From positions 1 to 47,975 of IMG/VR virus record IMGVR_UViG_3300031857_000328: a stretch of DNA of 47,975 bases; one strand, given 5' to 3'. Source of the DNA: a virus. Positions within the stretch are counted from its first letter, which is position 1. Every line of letters begins with the position of its first letter. The translations under genes were made by a program, and so were the position numbers. The notes beneath the pieces were generated by a model, which had not been told where the DNA came from, made no database searches, and saw nothing but the letters and a program-made list of their open reading frames with translations. Positions 26,851 to 35,269 of this stretch are shown piece by piece.

Positions 26851-27600
26851 ATGAGGATTAGAATCAAAGAGGCACAACAAACGCCACAAGCAATATTCAT
26901 GGCCGGACCAGCTGGTTCCGGTAAATCCTTTATATCTAAATCATTACCACTTTCTAAATTCCAAGTAATAAATGTCGACGACACTTATGAGGAATTGCTG
27001 AAAGCATCAGGAATGGGCATGAAACAAAAGGATTTTGATCCTGAACAGTTGTCACAAGCCGCTAAATTAATGGGCCAAGCACAAAAAACTACTAAGGAAA
27101 AATACGCCAAAGCGCTCGAAAATTTAAACGACATTATTATTGATGGTACAGGTGCGGCATCTCGTCCTTTACTCAAGAAAAAGGCGGAATTAGAGGCTTT
27201 AGGCTATGAAACTATGATGGTAATGATATATGTTTCTCCAATGACATCACTTGAACGTAATGCTAATAGAGATCGTTCATTAATGCCAGGTATTGTTTTA
27301 AGAACATGGAGAGATATTAATCAAAATATTGATATTTACAAACAAGCGTTTGGAAATAATTTTGTTTTAATTAATAACGATTTAAAAGACGCTGATAAGA
27401 GTTTTGATCCTCAAGAAATAAAACGTAGATTTTTTGACACATCTAAAGCCAAAGGTAAACCAAAAACACCTGAAGAAATGGCTAAATCAAAAGCAGATGT
27501 TGAACAACTAAATAAAGATATAAACACACAACTACAGAACATTCCTGAATTTACACCAGTAAATGATGCTGTTAGTAAAATAAAGGCATTTATTAAATGA
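26851..27600 (+). CDS. P-loop kinase, zeta-toxin/polynucleotide-kinase-like
   Basis: 249 residues. The Walker A motif GPAGSGKS is at 19-26, followed by NVDDTYEELL, IIIDGTGAASRP, and a lid region with paired Arg (LERNANRDRS at about 134-143), as in zeta-toxin and AAA_33-type kinases. The family phosphorylates small molecules, nucleotides or nucleic-acid 5' ends; the substrate is unknown. It opens with MRIRIKE-A, giving an I-x-E|A prohead-protease-like site. An element of TATTTATC form precedes the ATG by three bases. Overlaps the fusion enzyme by four bases (ATGA). Confidence 0.75.
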   Translation: MRIRIKEAQQTPQAIFMAGPAGSGKSFISKSLPLSKFQVINVDDTYEELLKASGMGMKQKDFDPEQLSQAAKLMGQAQKTTKEKYAKALENLNDIIIDGTGAASRPLLKKKAELEALGYETMMVMIYVSPMTSLERNANRDRSLMPGIVLRTWRDINQNIDIYKQAFGNNFVLINNDLKDADKSFDPQEIKRRFFDTSKAKGKPKTPEEMAKSKADVEQLNKDINTQLQNIPEFTPVNDAVSKIKAFIK

Positions 27601-29402
27601 TAGATTTAAATACAATACTAAACGAGCTAAACGAAGAGGATACTCAACAAACACCTCCAGCTATCTGTTACTATCCAGGTGGATTTAAACCTCCACATGA
27701 GGGACATTTTGAAGTACTTAAAGATTTAGCTTCACGCCCTTATATTACTAAAGTAATAGTATTAATTGGACATAAAACTCGTGATGGTATAACTAAAGAA
27801 CAAAGTAAACGTATTTGGGATTTATATTTAGCTACATCTCCAATTGCAAAAGCAGTTGTTAAAATAAGTGAAGATGCTTCTCCAATCAAAGATATTTTTA
27901 GTGCTTTTGATAGGGATTTAGAATTAAAAGCATATGTTGCTGGTGCCAAAAATGAAGTAGAAGAACAAGATTATTTTACTCCACTACAAAAAGCATTTAG
28001 TACTAGAGTAATGCCTCTATCAATTGAAGAAAAAGTTGTGACAAACAATAAACGCCTATCAGGAACTCAAGTACGTGAATTAGTAACTAAACTAAAACAA
28101 TCAGTACTTGATTTACGCTCAGTATCAGATAAAAACTCAACTGAATATTCTAAAGCTAGAAATAATTACTTAAACACATATAAAGAATTAGAAGGCTGTT
28201 TCCCAGAAGTAATTGTTCAAAAAGGACAGTTTGATGATATACTTAAAATATTAGGAATACCAGTATTAAATGTAGATCAACTTCAAGAAGGACAAGAAGA
28301 TGGTAATTTAATTATACGTGTACCTTATCATTTAACACCTAAAATTGAGAATTATTTAAATACAATGTTAATACCATTTGAATACTCTCAACAAGCATTT
28401 AGTGGTAAAGAAAGACGTATGTTAATTCCTAATTTAGGAGATTCACCTGAACAAAAAGAAAAAGTACTTAATTATTTAAGTAAACATAATGTACCTGTTA
28501 ATGTTGAAGAAGATTTATTCACTATTAATTGGTGGAAATCAACATTAGAAGAAACATTAACTGAACCACAAGATAAAACAGACAATATTATAGCTGATTT
28601 TATTGATTTCGTTTCTCAGGCTCTTGATTTACAACAAGTACCTAAAATTACTTTTAGTGATGATGAGCAATTAGCTAAAAAAATGCACGCGTTAGGTGCT
28701 TATCAACCTAAAACTGATGAATTATTAGTAGTTAAAGGATCAAGACTAACAGCTGATATTTTACGTACATTAGCTCATGAGTTAGTACATCGTAAACAAG
28801 CCGAAATAGGACCTTTAAGTGCTGAAGATGGTAAAACAGGATCTGAGGCTGAAAATGAAGCTAATGCTGCTGCTGGTGTTTTATTAAGACAATTTGGACA
28901 ATATAGACCAGAAATATTCGAGGAAGATGTTAAAGAAAAAGCTGACTACAAGGTATATTGTGACATGGATGGTGTGTTAGTTGACTTTGAAAAAGGATAT
29001 AAAGAATTAACTGGTGAAGATGCTAGTTATAATACCAACCCAGAAGAATTTTGGGCTCCAATCACTAAAGCAGGAGCAGCATTTTGGATTAAATTACCTT
29101 GGATGCCTGATGGAAAACAATTATGGGATTATATCAAACCATATAATCCATCATTATTATCAGCTCCATCACGTGAGGAATCATCTAAAATAGGTAAATT
29201 TACTTGGGTAAAAAGAAATATGCCTGGTACTAAACTTATCTTACGTTCAGCAGAGCGTAAACAAGAATTTGCAACCCCAAACTCTATCTTAATTGATGAT
29301 AGAGCAGATAATATACAACGTTGGAAAGATGCTGGTGGTATTGGTATTCACCATACATCAGCTTCAGATACAATTCAACAGTTGAAAAAAATAGGTTTAT
29401 GA
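27597..29402 (+). CDS. three-domain fusion: nucleotidyltransferase, HExxH metallopeptidase-like, HAD phosphatase
   Basis: 601 residues. Domain 1 (about 20-165) is a cytidylyltransferase/NMNAT-type nucleotidyltransferase: GGFKPPHEGH at 28-37 (the HxGH motif) and LSGTQVRE at 154-161 (counterpart of ISSTxxR). Domain 2 (about 330-435) holds a zinc-peptidase HELVH at 394-398 with acidic ligand candidates in EAENEANAAAG (about 417-427). Domain 3 (about 450-601) is HAD-like: DMDGVLVDF at 456-464 and ILIDDRADN at 564-572, as in 5'-deoxynucleotidases. The first residues (IDLNTILNE, cut site L-N-E at 8-10) resemble a capsid-targeting leader. Domains are clear, physiological substrates not. Confidence 0.78.
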   Translation: MIDLNTILNELNEEDTQQTPPAICYYPGGFKPPHEGHFEVLKDLASRPYITKVIVLIGHKTRDGITKEQSKRIWDLYLATSPIAKAVVKISEDASPIKDIFSAFDRDLELKAYVAGAKNEVEEQDYFTPLQKAFSTRVMPLSIEEKVVTNNKRLSGTQVRELVTKLKQSVLDLRSVSDKNSTEYSKARNNYLNTYKELEGCFPEVIVQKGQFDDILKILGIPVLNVDQLQEGQEDGNLIIRVPYHLTPKIENYLNTMLIPFEYSQQAFSGKERRMLIPNLGDSPEQKEKVLNYLSKHNVPVNVEEDLFTINWWKSTLEETLTEPQDKTDNIIADFIDFVSQALDLQQVPKITFSDDEQLAKKMHALGAYQPKTDELLVVKGSRLTADILRTLAHELVHRKQAEIGPLSAEDGKTGSEAENEANAAAGVLLRQFGQYRPEIFEEDVKEKADYKVYCDMDGVLVDFEKGYKELTGEDASYNTNPEEFWAPITKAGAAFWIKLPWMPDGKQLWDYIKPYNPSLLSAPSREESSKIGKFTWVKRNMPGTKLILRSAERKQEFATPNSILIDDRADNIQRWKDAGGIGIHHTSASDTIQQLKKIGL

Positions 29403-29974
29403 GTGAAAACAACTTAAAAAAAGAATTCTCTAAACGTGATGTTCAGAGAATGAGAAACATTATCACCGGCAATGCTGGCTCAGCTACTGGTGTTCAAGTA
29501 GGTTATAGTAAACAATCTCAAGATTATCAAGAAGGTGATGTATGGGAGGAAAATGATAAGCAATGGACCATTAAAAATGGCATTAAGCAAACCATTACCA
29601 AACATGATAAACTAAGACAATTAATCACTATGCCTTTAGCTTGCCCTAATTGCGCAAAACCACTTAAATCAGATGATTTAAACAAGAAAATGTGGACAAT
29701 ACATCATATGTGTTTTGATTGTGTTATTGAAATGGAGGCTAAAATTAAAATAGATGGCAAATGGGATGAATATCAATCACAAATGATGAATTCAAATAAA
29801 AATTCTATGGTTGATGATTTTGAACAAGCGTTTGAAGAGTTTATAAATGCTAAAACTGACACATTTGTTACTGAACAAGGTGACATTGAAACATGGAGTG
29901 GTGGTAAGGTTAATGAGGATGAAATAAAACAAGTTAAGGAGTATATTAAGAAACTGCGCGAGACAGAAATATAA
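29399..29974 (+). CDS. zinc-ribbon phage protein
   Basis: 191 residues; the start at 29399 (MSENNLKKEF) overlaps the previous stop as ATGA. An upstream in-frame ATG at 29321 lies deep in the fusion gene and is unlikely. Residues 76-104 contain a treble-clef or ribbon-like metal site: ACPNCAKPL, then HHMCFDCV, four Cys plus His. The rest is charged and helical, with an EEFINAKTDTF segment and a terminal IKKLRETEI helix. Many T4-like marine phages carry similar proteins of unknown role. Could bind nucleic acid. Confidence 0.6.
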   Translation: MSENNLKKEFSKRDVQRMRNIITGNAGSATGVQVGYSKQSQDYQEGDVWEENDKQWTIKNGIKQTITKHDKLRQLITMPLACPNCAKPLKSDDLNKKMWTIHHMCFDCVIEMEAKIKIDGKWDEYQSQMMNSNKNSMVDDFEQAFEEFINAKTDTFVTEQGDIETWSGGKVNEDEIKQVKEYIKKLRETEI

Positions 29975-29977
29975 ATA

Positions 29978-29985
29978 TATTTATT
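29978..29985 (+). promoter_or_regulatory. TATTTATT variant element near 29989
   Basis: TATTTATT three bases before ATG 29989, or 12 before ATG 29998. Immediately upstream (29970-29977) is TATAAATA, the T4 late-promoter core in the forward direction, 11 bases before ATG 29989. Confidence 0.4.
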
Positions 29986-29988
29986 CAC

Positions 29989-30294
29989 ATGGCAGCAATG
30001 GATAATATCTACACAGTAATCATAACAGCTATAACAGTATTAGGTAGCGCTACAGCATTTAGATTCTATGAAAAAAAATCAATGCGTAAAGAACGTGATG
30101 AAGAATTTATTCGCCATGACTGTAAAGATCGTATCTCTAAATTAGAAGCATTGCTTATTGAATCAGCACGTGAAAAAGATGAGTTACGTAAAATGGTTTT
30201 AGAACTAACTAGAGAAGTAGCTTCATTACGCACTAAAGTTGAATTTTTTGAAAAAGGTACCGCGCCTATCAAAGCTAAAACTTCCCGTAAATAA
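29989..30294 (+). CDS. membrane-anchored coiled-coil protein
   Basis: 101 residues. Residues about 6-23 are hydrophobic (TVIITAITVLGSATAFRF), followed by a highly charged coiled coil (KSMRKERDEEFIRH to RTKVEFFEKG) with regular leucine spacing. This topology fits an inner-membrane spanin or a membrane-tethered scaffold, but no partner was identified. An alternative start at 29998 (MDNIYTV) would leave 12 bases after the TATTTATT element instead of three. A Lys-rich tail ends the protein. Confidence 0.55.
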   Translation: MAAMDNIYTVIITAITVLGSATAFRFYEKKSMRKERDEEFIRHDCKDRISKLEALLIESAREKDELRKMVLELTREVASLRTKVEFFEKGTAPIKAKTSRK

Positions 30295-30318
30295 TCGCTT
30301 TATTATTACCCATTAATA

Positions 30319-30326
30319 TATTTATA
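30319..30326 (+). promoter_or_regulatory. TATTTATA element before 30347
   Basis: Exact TATTTATA, 20 bases before the ATG, in a 52-base gap; same flanks as the site at 17762. Confidence 0.55.
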
Positions 30327-30346
30327 TAGGATAAAATCTATATAAA

Positions 30347-30922
30347 ATGCCATATACTCGTAAAGGAAATTGCGTATATAAAGAAACCGGTAAGAAAATG
30401 GGCTGTTCTAAAGACGCCTCTGCCGCAGAAAAATACATGAGCGCGTTATACGCCGCTGAAAAAGGACAACTTAAAGAAGGATTCGAACCAGAAACAATTA
30501 GCCCTAATGAGCCAGAATTAGCTGTGACTATTGAGTTACCTAATCCAACACAAGTAATGGCTAACTTCGTTTCAACATTTTTTGCATCTCGCACACAAGC
30601 ACATATATTCCATTTACAAGTTAAAGGACCAGGAGCATTCGCTGCTCATACAGCATTAAATGCTTATTATGATGGTATTATACCTTTAATTGATGCTTTA
30701 GTTGAGTCATTTCAAGGCCGCTATGGTATTATTACTGGTTACAAATGTGAAGGACAATGGATTGAAAATCCAAATGACGCTGTAAAATATTTTGAAGCAT
30801 TATGTATGTTTGTAGAAAAAAATCGTGGTTCATTACCTCAAGATTCGTATATTCAAAACCAAATTGATGCTTTTGTTGAGTTAATTGAATCAACTAAATA
30901 TAAATTAGTAAACTTACAGTAA
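30347..30922 (+). CDS. ferritin/Dps-like helical-bundle phage protein
   Basis: 191 residues. The N-terminal ~40 residues (PYTRKGNCVYKETGKKMGC) are a short Cys-containing module found at the start of several phage proteins. A likely processing site L-K-E|G sits at 42-45. Residues about 60-190 form a four-helix-like bundle (THIFHLQ-type HIFHLQVKGPGAFAAHTALN, then YYDGIIPLIDALVESFQGRY), as in Dps-related phage proteins; the metal site is not obvious. A role protecting packaged or host DNA is possible. The TATTTATA element lies 20 bases upstream. Confidence 0.55.
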   Translation: MPYTRKGNCVYKETGKKMGCSKDASAAEKYMSALYAAEKGQLKEGFEPETISPNEPELAVTIELPNPTQVMANFVSTFFASRTQAHIFHLQVKGPGAFAAHTALNAYYDGIIPLIDALVESFQGRYGIITGYKCEGQWIENPNDAVKYFEALCMFVEKNRGSLPQDSYIQNQIDAFVELIESTKYKLVNLQ

Positions 30923-31299
30923 TGCGCATTCGTATAGTTAAAGAAGAGGAGGATTTCACTCCAATAGCTGACCCAAAGGAACCAAAACCTGAGGCTAAGC
31001 AATTTCAAATATTAGCTACAATGATCACTAACACTAAAGTTAATGATCAAACTAACATATTATCTGCTATGCGTGCATTGCCAGGTGTTACTATTGTAAA
31101 TTCACAAGCTGCTATTCCTGGTTCAAATTCAGAAGGACAATTACGCTATAAAACAAATGTCGACATTAAGATTGACACTTCAGCTATTGAAGGTGATATT
31201 AAAGCCGGTATTAGAAAAATAGTTGAAGATATTAAGAAAATTGAAGGCGTAGTTGAGTTTAAGATATTACCAAAAGCAAAAGAAACAACTCCATACTAA
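30922..31299 (+). CDS. ferredoxin-fold-like small phage protein
   Basis: 125 residues. It starts with MRIRIVKEEE, one of the repeated Arg/Ile/Lys leaders of this region. The body has a beta-alpha-beta pattern (LSAMRALPGVTIVNSQAAIP, then TNVDIKIDTS and IEGVVEFKILPK) typical of ferredoxin-like or ACT-type folds; similar small proteins occur in T4-like marine phages without known function. Overlaps both neighbours at TAATG. Confidence 0.5.
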   Translation: MRIRIVKEEEDFTPIADPKEPKPEAKQFQILATMITNTKVNDQTNILSAMRALPGVTIVNSQAAIPGSNSEGQLRYKTNVDIKIDTSAIEGDIKAGIRKIVEDIKKIEGVVEFKILPKAKETTPY

Positions 31300-31946
31300 T
31301 GAATAAGGTACAATTAAAGGAGCATATTGAAAAAATCATCAGCTATGTAGGCCAAGAGTATAATCATGGTCCTAAGTTAGTTATGAATGAATCTAAAGAA
31401 CCTGTTTTCATCTCTGAAGGCATGTTTTATCATATTGAAAATAACTTACCATTAAACGAATCAATATATCGCCCTCAGTCCATGATGTTTTTAAAACTAT
31501 TTGTTGAGGCAAGAGAATTATATGAAGCTAAACGTTTAGTATTATGTGAATCAGATAAATATTATTTTGATAATACTGATGTTGGTACATTTGGTGAGTA
31601 TAATGGTATTAAAGTACCACTAGACTTACCCTTGACCGAGGAATTTTTGACAGAAGCATTAGAAGAAGAAAAGAAAACACCCCCAATTGGTAAACCAAAA
31701 CGTGGTGGTTCTAAGAAATTCTATGTATATGTTAGAGATAAAGGTAAAGTAAAAAAAGTATCATTTGGTATGGCAGGTGGTGGCTTAAGAGCCAAACTAA
31801 ACAACCCAGAAGCACGTCGTGCGTTTTCAAAACGCCATGACTGTCCTAATAAAAAGGATAGAACTAAAGCTTCATATTGGAGTTGTCGTTTACCTCGTTA
31901 TGCTAAATTATTAGGATTTAAAACAACATTCTCAGGATATTGGTAA
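31299..31946 (+). CDS. basic phage protein with conserved RHxCxxKxxKxxxYWSCRxPRY C-terminus
   Basis: 215 residues. The N-terminal ~120 residues are helical and acidic, with several (L/I)-x-E|S/G sites (L-K-E, I-S-E|G, L-N-E|S), consistent with processing. The C-terminal ~75 residues are basic (KPKRGGSKKFYVYVRDKGK) and end in FSKRHDCPNKKDRTKASYWS followed by CRLPRYAK, a conserved motif of small virion-associated proteins in marine myoviruses. Lys/Arg-rich character suggests nucleic-acid contact in the head. Function unknown. Confidence 0.6.
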   Translation: MNKVQLKEHIEKIISYVGQEYNHGPKLVMNESKEPVFISEGMFYHIENNLPLNESIYRPQSMMFLKLFVEARELYEAKRLVLCESDKYYFDNTDVGTFGEYNGIKVPLDLPLTEEFLTEALEEEKKTPPIGKPKRGGSKKFYVYVRDKGKVKKVSFGMAGGGLRAKLNNPEARRAFSKRHDCPNKKDRTKASYWSCRLPRYAKLLGFKTTFSGYW

Positions 31947-31972
31947 TTAAAAATAAAATTAAATAAATAAAA

Positions 31973-32443
31973 ATGTATCGTATTCAACTCGACCCAGGAC
32001 CTTGGGCACAATATGTAAAAAGAGCTGACAACATTGGTTTATCACTTTATGAGGTGACTAAAAAATATCAAATGGAGTCTAACTTGTATGCTACTCAATT
32101 ATTTGAAGCATTACAAGCGCAACAACAAAGTCTACAGAGTACAGCAGTAGCCGCTGTAGGTTCTGGTGGTGCTAGTGCTCCTCCAGCATCTCCAGTTTCT
32201 TCAAACTGTATTGAATTTGTAAATAATACAACTGATGGAACTTATTCAGAATTCACTATTACAACATCTGGCCCTACTAATTTTACAATAAACTGGGGTG
32301 ACGGTACAACATTTACTGATGTAGTAGACGGCTCATACACTGTTGATTACTCTTATGCAGATTCAGATCAATCATATAATTGTACCTTATGTTTTGATGA
32401 TATAAGTTTAGTAACTGAATTAGATTTCCTAGGAGACGATTAA
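31973..32443 (+). CDS. PKD-like domain protein, possible N-terminal part of a split gene
   Basis: 156 residues. Residues 1-~55 are helical (GPWAQYVKRADNIGLSLYEV), followed by an Ala/Gly/Pro linker (AAVGSGGASAPPASP) and a PKD-like beta domain (about 77-150: FTITTSGPTNFTINWGDGTT, YTVDYSYAD), where WGDG is the family landmark. It ends in VTELDFLGDD, which reads like the beginning of a leucine-rich repeat, and the next gene begins directly with such repeats, so the two may derive from one ancestral gene. Confidence 0.6.
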   Translation: MYRIQLDPGPWAQYVKRADNIGLSLYEVTKKYQMESNLYATQLFEALQAQQQSLQSTAVAAVGSGGASAPPASPVSSNCIEFVNNTTDGTYSEFTITTSGPTNFTINWGDGTTFTDVVDGSYTVDYSYADSDQSYNCTLCFDDISLVTELDFLGDD

Positions 32444-32478
32444 AAATACAAATAATACAATTAAAAATATAAATAATT

Positions 32479-33702
32479 ATGGGAGCAACGTTAACATCAA
32501 TAACAGGCTTACAAAATCTAACAAACCTACAAGAATTTAGAGCAGATTATAATAGTTTTACATCCATTGATTTATCTGGATTACCAAATCTTACTTACAT
32601 AGACATAAGTGATTGTGACATTCCTGGAACATCTACCAGTAGTTTAACATCTATTAACTTAGCAGGATCTACAGCTATTGAAGAATTACGTCTTGATGAT
32701 AGTAATTTCTCAGCTGGTATCCCTAACATGTCAGAGCTTACAAATTTAAATTATCTTGATATAGACGGAAGTAATATAGCAGGAGCTGTAGATATATCAG
32801 CACAATCATTCAATAATCTTACATATGTGGATTTTTCTGCTAATAATATTACGTCAATAGGATTACCTGAAGCATATATTAGCTATCTTAGTCTTAGTGA
32901 CAATGCTCTTACACAAGAAGCTGTAGACGATACATTACAATGGTTAGATGGAAGTGGTGTAGAGGATGGATCAGTATATTTAACTGGTGGTACAAATGCT
33001 GTTCCTTCAAGTGCAGGTTTTGAAGCCACAGCAAGCTTAGTGGATAAAGGATGGACTGTTCAAGTAAACGAACCACCTCCAGGCTATGTAGGAATAGCAG
33101 CTAGCACAGACTTTAATATTGTAGGAGACTTTACTATTGAGATGTTTGTCAATGTGACAGGTAATATAGGTGGTTTCCCACGTCTATATAGTTTTGGTTC
33201 ATATCCTGCCGCTAACGCAATATCAATTGAAGCTGGTGCAACTCAATTATACTTCTGGGGGAATGGCACAGCCCTTATGAATGGTCTAGCTACCTTTACA
33301 TCAGGATCATGGAACCATATCGCAGTGATGGGTTCTGGTTCTAATACTTATCTGTATCTTGATGGTGTTCAAATAGGAAGCAATGCTTATACTGGAAGTA
33401 TATCAAGCCAAGGATTACCATTGACAATTGGATATGGTAATGAAAATCAATCTGAATTTGAAGGATTGATGAGTAACTTTAGATGGAGTAATGCCGCTTT
33501 ATACCCAACAGCATCATTTACAGTACCAACAGCTCCATTAACTAGCTCAGCAGATACAGTATTATTAACATTCCAAGGAAATAATATAACTGATATATTA
33601 CTAGATAATAGTGGTAATAACCATGATGGAACAAATTCTGGAGCAATTTACTCTACAGAAAATCCATTTGCTGGAGTATCAGGATCATTACAAATGGGGT
33701 AA
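32479..33702 (+). CDS. leucine-rich-repeat and LamG-like adhesin protein
   Basis: 407 residues. Residues about 5-150 are leucine-rich repeats of the LTNL--L-adyn-F/I--idlsgl type (LTSITGLQNL, LTNLNYLDIDG, NNLTYVDFSANNI), followed by residues ~200-390, a LamG/concanavalin-like domain (YVGIAASTDFNIVGDFTIEM, SGSWNHIAVMGSGSNTYLYL, EFEGLMSNFRWS). It has no signal peptide or transmembrane segment, so it is probably carried on the virion. LRR-LamG combinations are characteristic of Bacteroidota surface and phage adhesion proteins. Start is 35 bases after the PKD gene. Confidence 0.68.
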   Translation: MGATLTSITGLQNLTNLQEFRADYNSFTSIDLSGLPNLTYIDISDCDIPGTSTSSLTSINLAGSTAIEELRLDDSNFSAGIPNMSELTNLNYLDIDGSNIAGAVDISAQSFNNLTYVDFSANNITSIGLPEAYISYLSLSDNALTQEAVDDTLQWLDGSGVEDGSVYLTGGTNAVPSSAGFEATASLVDKGWTVQVNEPPPGYVGIAASTDFNIVGDFTIEMFVNVTGNIGGFPRLYSFGSYPAANAISIEAGATQLYFWGNGTALMNGLATFTSGSWNHIAVMGSGSNTYLYLDGVQIGSNAYTGSISSQGLPLTIGYGNENQSEFEGLMSNFRWSNAALYPTASFTVPTAPLTSSADTVLLTFQGNNITDILLDNSGNNHDGTNSGAIYSTENPFAGVSGSLQMG

Positions 33703-33718
33703 TATATAATAAAATAAT

Positions 33719-33982
33719 ATGAGTCAACCATATACAGACTTATTAGTTACGAGTGAATATATAATTAGGGAATTTGATGAAAACATTGACCCTATAGAGC
33801 TAATGTGGCATCGAGATGATGAAAATAGGATGGTCGAAGCTATAGAACCAACAAATTGGCTAGTACAACTAGACAACCAGTTACCAATGTCTATGACTCA
33901 ACCAATATTTATACCACGTCATATGTGGCATAGAACTATAAAAGGAACAGGTAAATTAAAGATTAAAATATATAAATCATGA
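33719..33982 (+). CDS. small conserved T4-like phage protein with WHRD/WHR motifs
   Basis: 87 residues. LMWHRDDENRMVEAIEPTNW and FIPRHMWHRTIKGTGKLKIK (residues about 28-48 and 63-84) form the repeated pattern of a small family in T4-like marine phages; the two His-containing turns could make a metal site in a cupin-like half barrel. Nothing is known of its role. Overlaps the next gene by four bases (ATGA). Confidence 0.6.
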   Translation: MSQPYTDLLVTSEYIIREFDENIDPIELMWHRDDENRMVEAIEPTNWLVQLDNQLPMSMTQPIFIPRHMWHRTIKGTGKLKIKIYKS

Positions 33983-34419
33983 AAAAATCTGAATTAAAAC
34001 AATTAATCAGAGAAGCAATCGAAGAAGTAAAACCACAAGTTGAAGAAGAAATAATCAACGAAGGATTTTCTCCTGAAACTGATGAAGTAGGTGAATTTTG
34101 GGTGGTTGAAAAACCATCTACTAGTGCTACTTTAGATGATGTTTGCTTCAAATGCGAAAATGTAATGTACTTTGCTCGTCAAGTGATGGGTGGTTTAAAA
34201 CCAGAAGATATTAAAGGTGTATTTGTTAAAGAAGCTAAAGCTAAGAAATTAGCTGAAAAATTATTAGCAGATCGTGACAAGAAAAAAGACGAAGTAAAAC
34301 AAGCAGCTGAAGCTTACAAGAAAATGAAAGAAGAAACTTTAGCTAAAGTACAAGAGTACATGAAGAATAAAAAAGAAACTAAAAAAGTAGTTGACGAGTT
34401 AAAAGCTGAAACTAAGTAA
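33979..34419 (+). CDS. small internal-protein candidate with capsid-targeting-like leader
   Basis: 146 residues. It starts with the amphipathic helix MKKSELKQLIREAIEEVKPQ, a leader very frequent in marine phages; cut-site candidates are I-R-E|A (10-13) and I-N-E|G (26-29). The following EGFSPET recurs in the protein at 30347 as EGFEPET. The body (about 34-85) has two Cys (VCFKCENVMYF), then a long Lys/Glu coiled coil. Predicted to enter the prohead as a packaged protein. Function otherwise unknown. Confidence 0.55.
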   Translation: MKKSELKQLIREAIEEVKPQVEEEIINEGFSPETDEVGEFWVVEKPSTSATLDDVCFKCENVMYFARQVMGGLKPEDIKGVFVKEAKAKKLAEKLLADRDKKKDEVKQAAEAYKKMKEETLAKVQEYMKNKKETKKVVDELKAETK

Positions 34420-34715
34420 TGAAACGCTCTGATTTAAAAAACATAGTTAAAGAACTAGTTGAAAGAGAAATTGGTCAAAGTAAAACTGATCCTGAAACAG
34501 GTATCCAAACTACTTTAACTAATATAGACCCAGAAACAGATAAGTATTCTTGGGATGTATCATACGAAGTTGACCCTCAATTTTTATACACTAAATTAGA
34601 TCAATTAGTTGATTATTTAAAAAAAGCACCTGATGGTTCTGAATTAGCTCAGTTTAGAGATATTCTTAAAACTTTGAAAAATAAGACTGCTAGAGTAATA
34701 AACAAAAGTAAATAA
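34419..34715 (+). CDS. small internal-protein candidate
   Basis: 98 residues starting with MKRSDLKNIVKELVEREIGQ, another amphipathic leader with an L-V-E site at 13-15. The rest is acidic to neutral (LTNIDPETDKYSWDVSYEVD) and ends Lys-rich. No known domain. Overlaps the genes on both sides at TAATG. Processing by a prohead protease is inferred from the leader. Confidence 0.5.
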   Translation: MKRSDLKNIVKELVEREIGQSKTDPETGIQTTLTNIDPETDKYSWDVSYEVDPQFLYTKLDQLVDYLKKAPDGSELAQFRDILKTLKNKTARVINKSK

Positions 34716-35269
34716 TGAAAATTAGAATCAAAGAAATAGAGCCACTAGATCCACAAGCTACAGATACACTTGATGACTTAAAAGGTCAAATGAGTGCTCT
34801 TTTAGGCGGTATTGAAGATGCTTTAGAAGATAACTCTAAAAACCAAAAAGAAGGTATTGTTACTACAGCTAGTATAGCATTAGCTATGCCAGCTATTTTA
34901 GGTTTAGTAGCTCGTTTTGGTAGAACAGTTACTAGTATTGTTAATAGAACATTAGGTAAAAAACCAACTGATCAAGGAGGTGCTCAAAAATATTTCCAAC
35001 AAATGGGACGTATAGCTGATGAATTACATCATTTATATATGACACCGCTTGAATTAGTTATTAAACGTTTTGTTAAAGATGAAGCTAAAGCTAAAAAAAT
35101 AGCACATTTCTTATTCCACGTTATTGTTGGTATAATGTTATTAGCATCAGGCATTACAGCTGTTAAAGCTATACAATCAAAAGAATTATCACTTGCAACA
35201 CTTGAAACAGCATTAACTGCTATTAAAGGTGGTGAACTTAAATCATACATAACTAAATTATTAGTATAA
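34715..35269 (+). CDS. membrane protein with two hydrophobic segments
   Basis: 184 residues with leader MKIRIKE-I. Hydrophobic segments at about 48-70 (IVTTASIALAMPAILGLVAR) and 130-152 (IAHFLFHVIVGIMLLASGIT) suggest two transmembrane helices with a soluble middle containing a possible helix pair (FQQMGRIADELHHLYMTPLE). Related membrane proteins occur in marine T4-like phages without known function. A holin role is conceivable because no other holin is evident, but the leader is more like those of internal proteins. Confidence 0.5.
   Translation: MKIRIKEIEPLDPQATDTLDDLKGQMSALLGGIEDALEDNSKNQKEGIVTTASIALAMPAILGLVARFGRTVTSIVNRTLGKKPTDQGGAQKYFQQMGRIADELHHLYMTPLELVIKRFVKDEAKAKKIAHFLFHVIVGIMLLASGITAVKAIQSKELSLATLETALTAIKGGELKSYITKLLV

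Noticed and set aside
29321-29398. Longer N-terminus for the zinc-ribbon protein
   Set aside because: Would overlap the fusion gene by 82 bases; ATG 29399 forms the usual ATGA junction.
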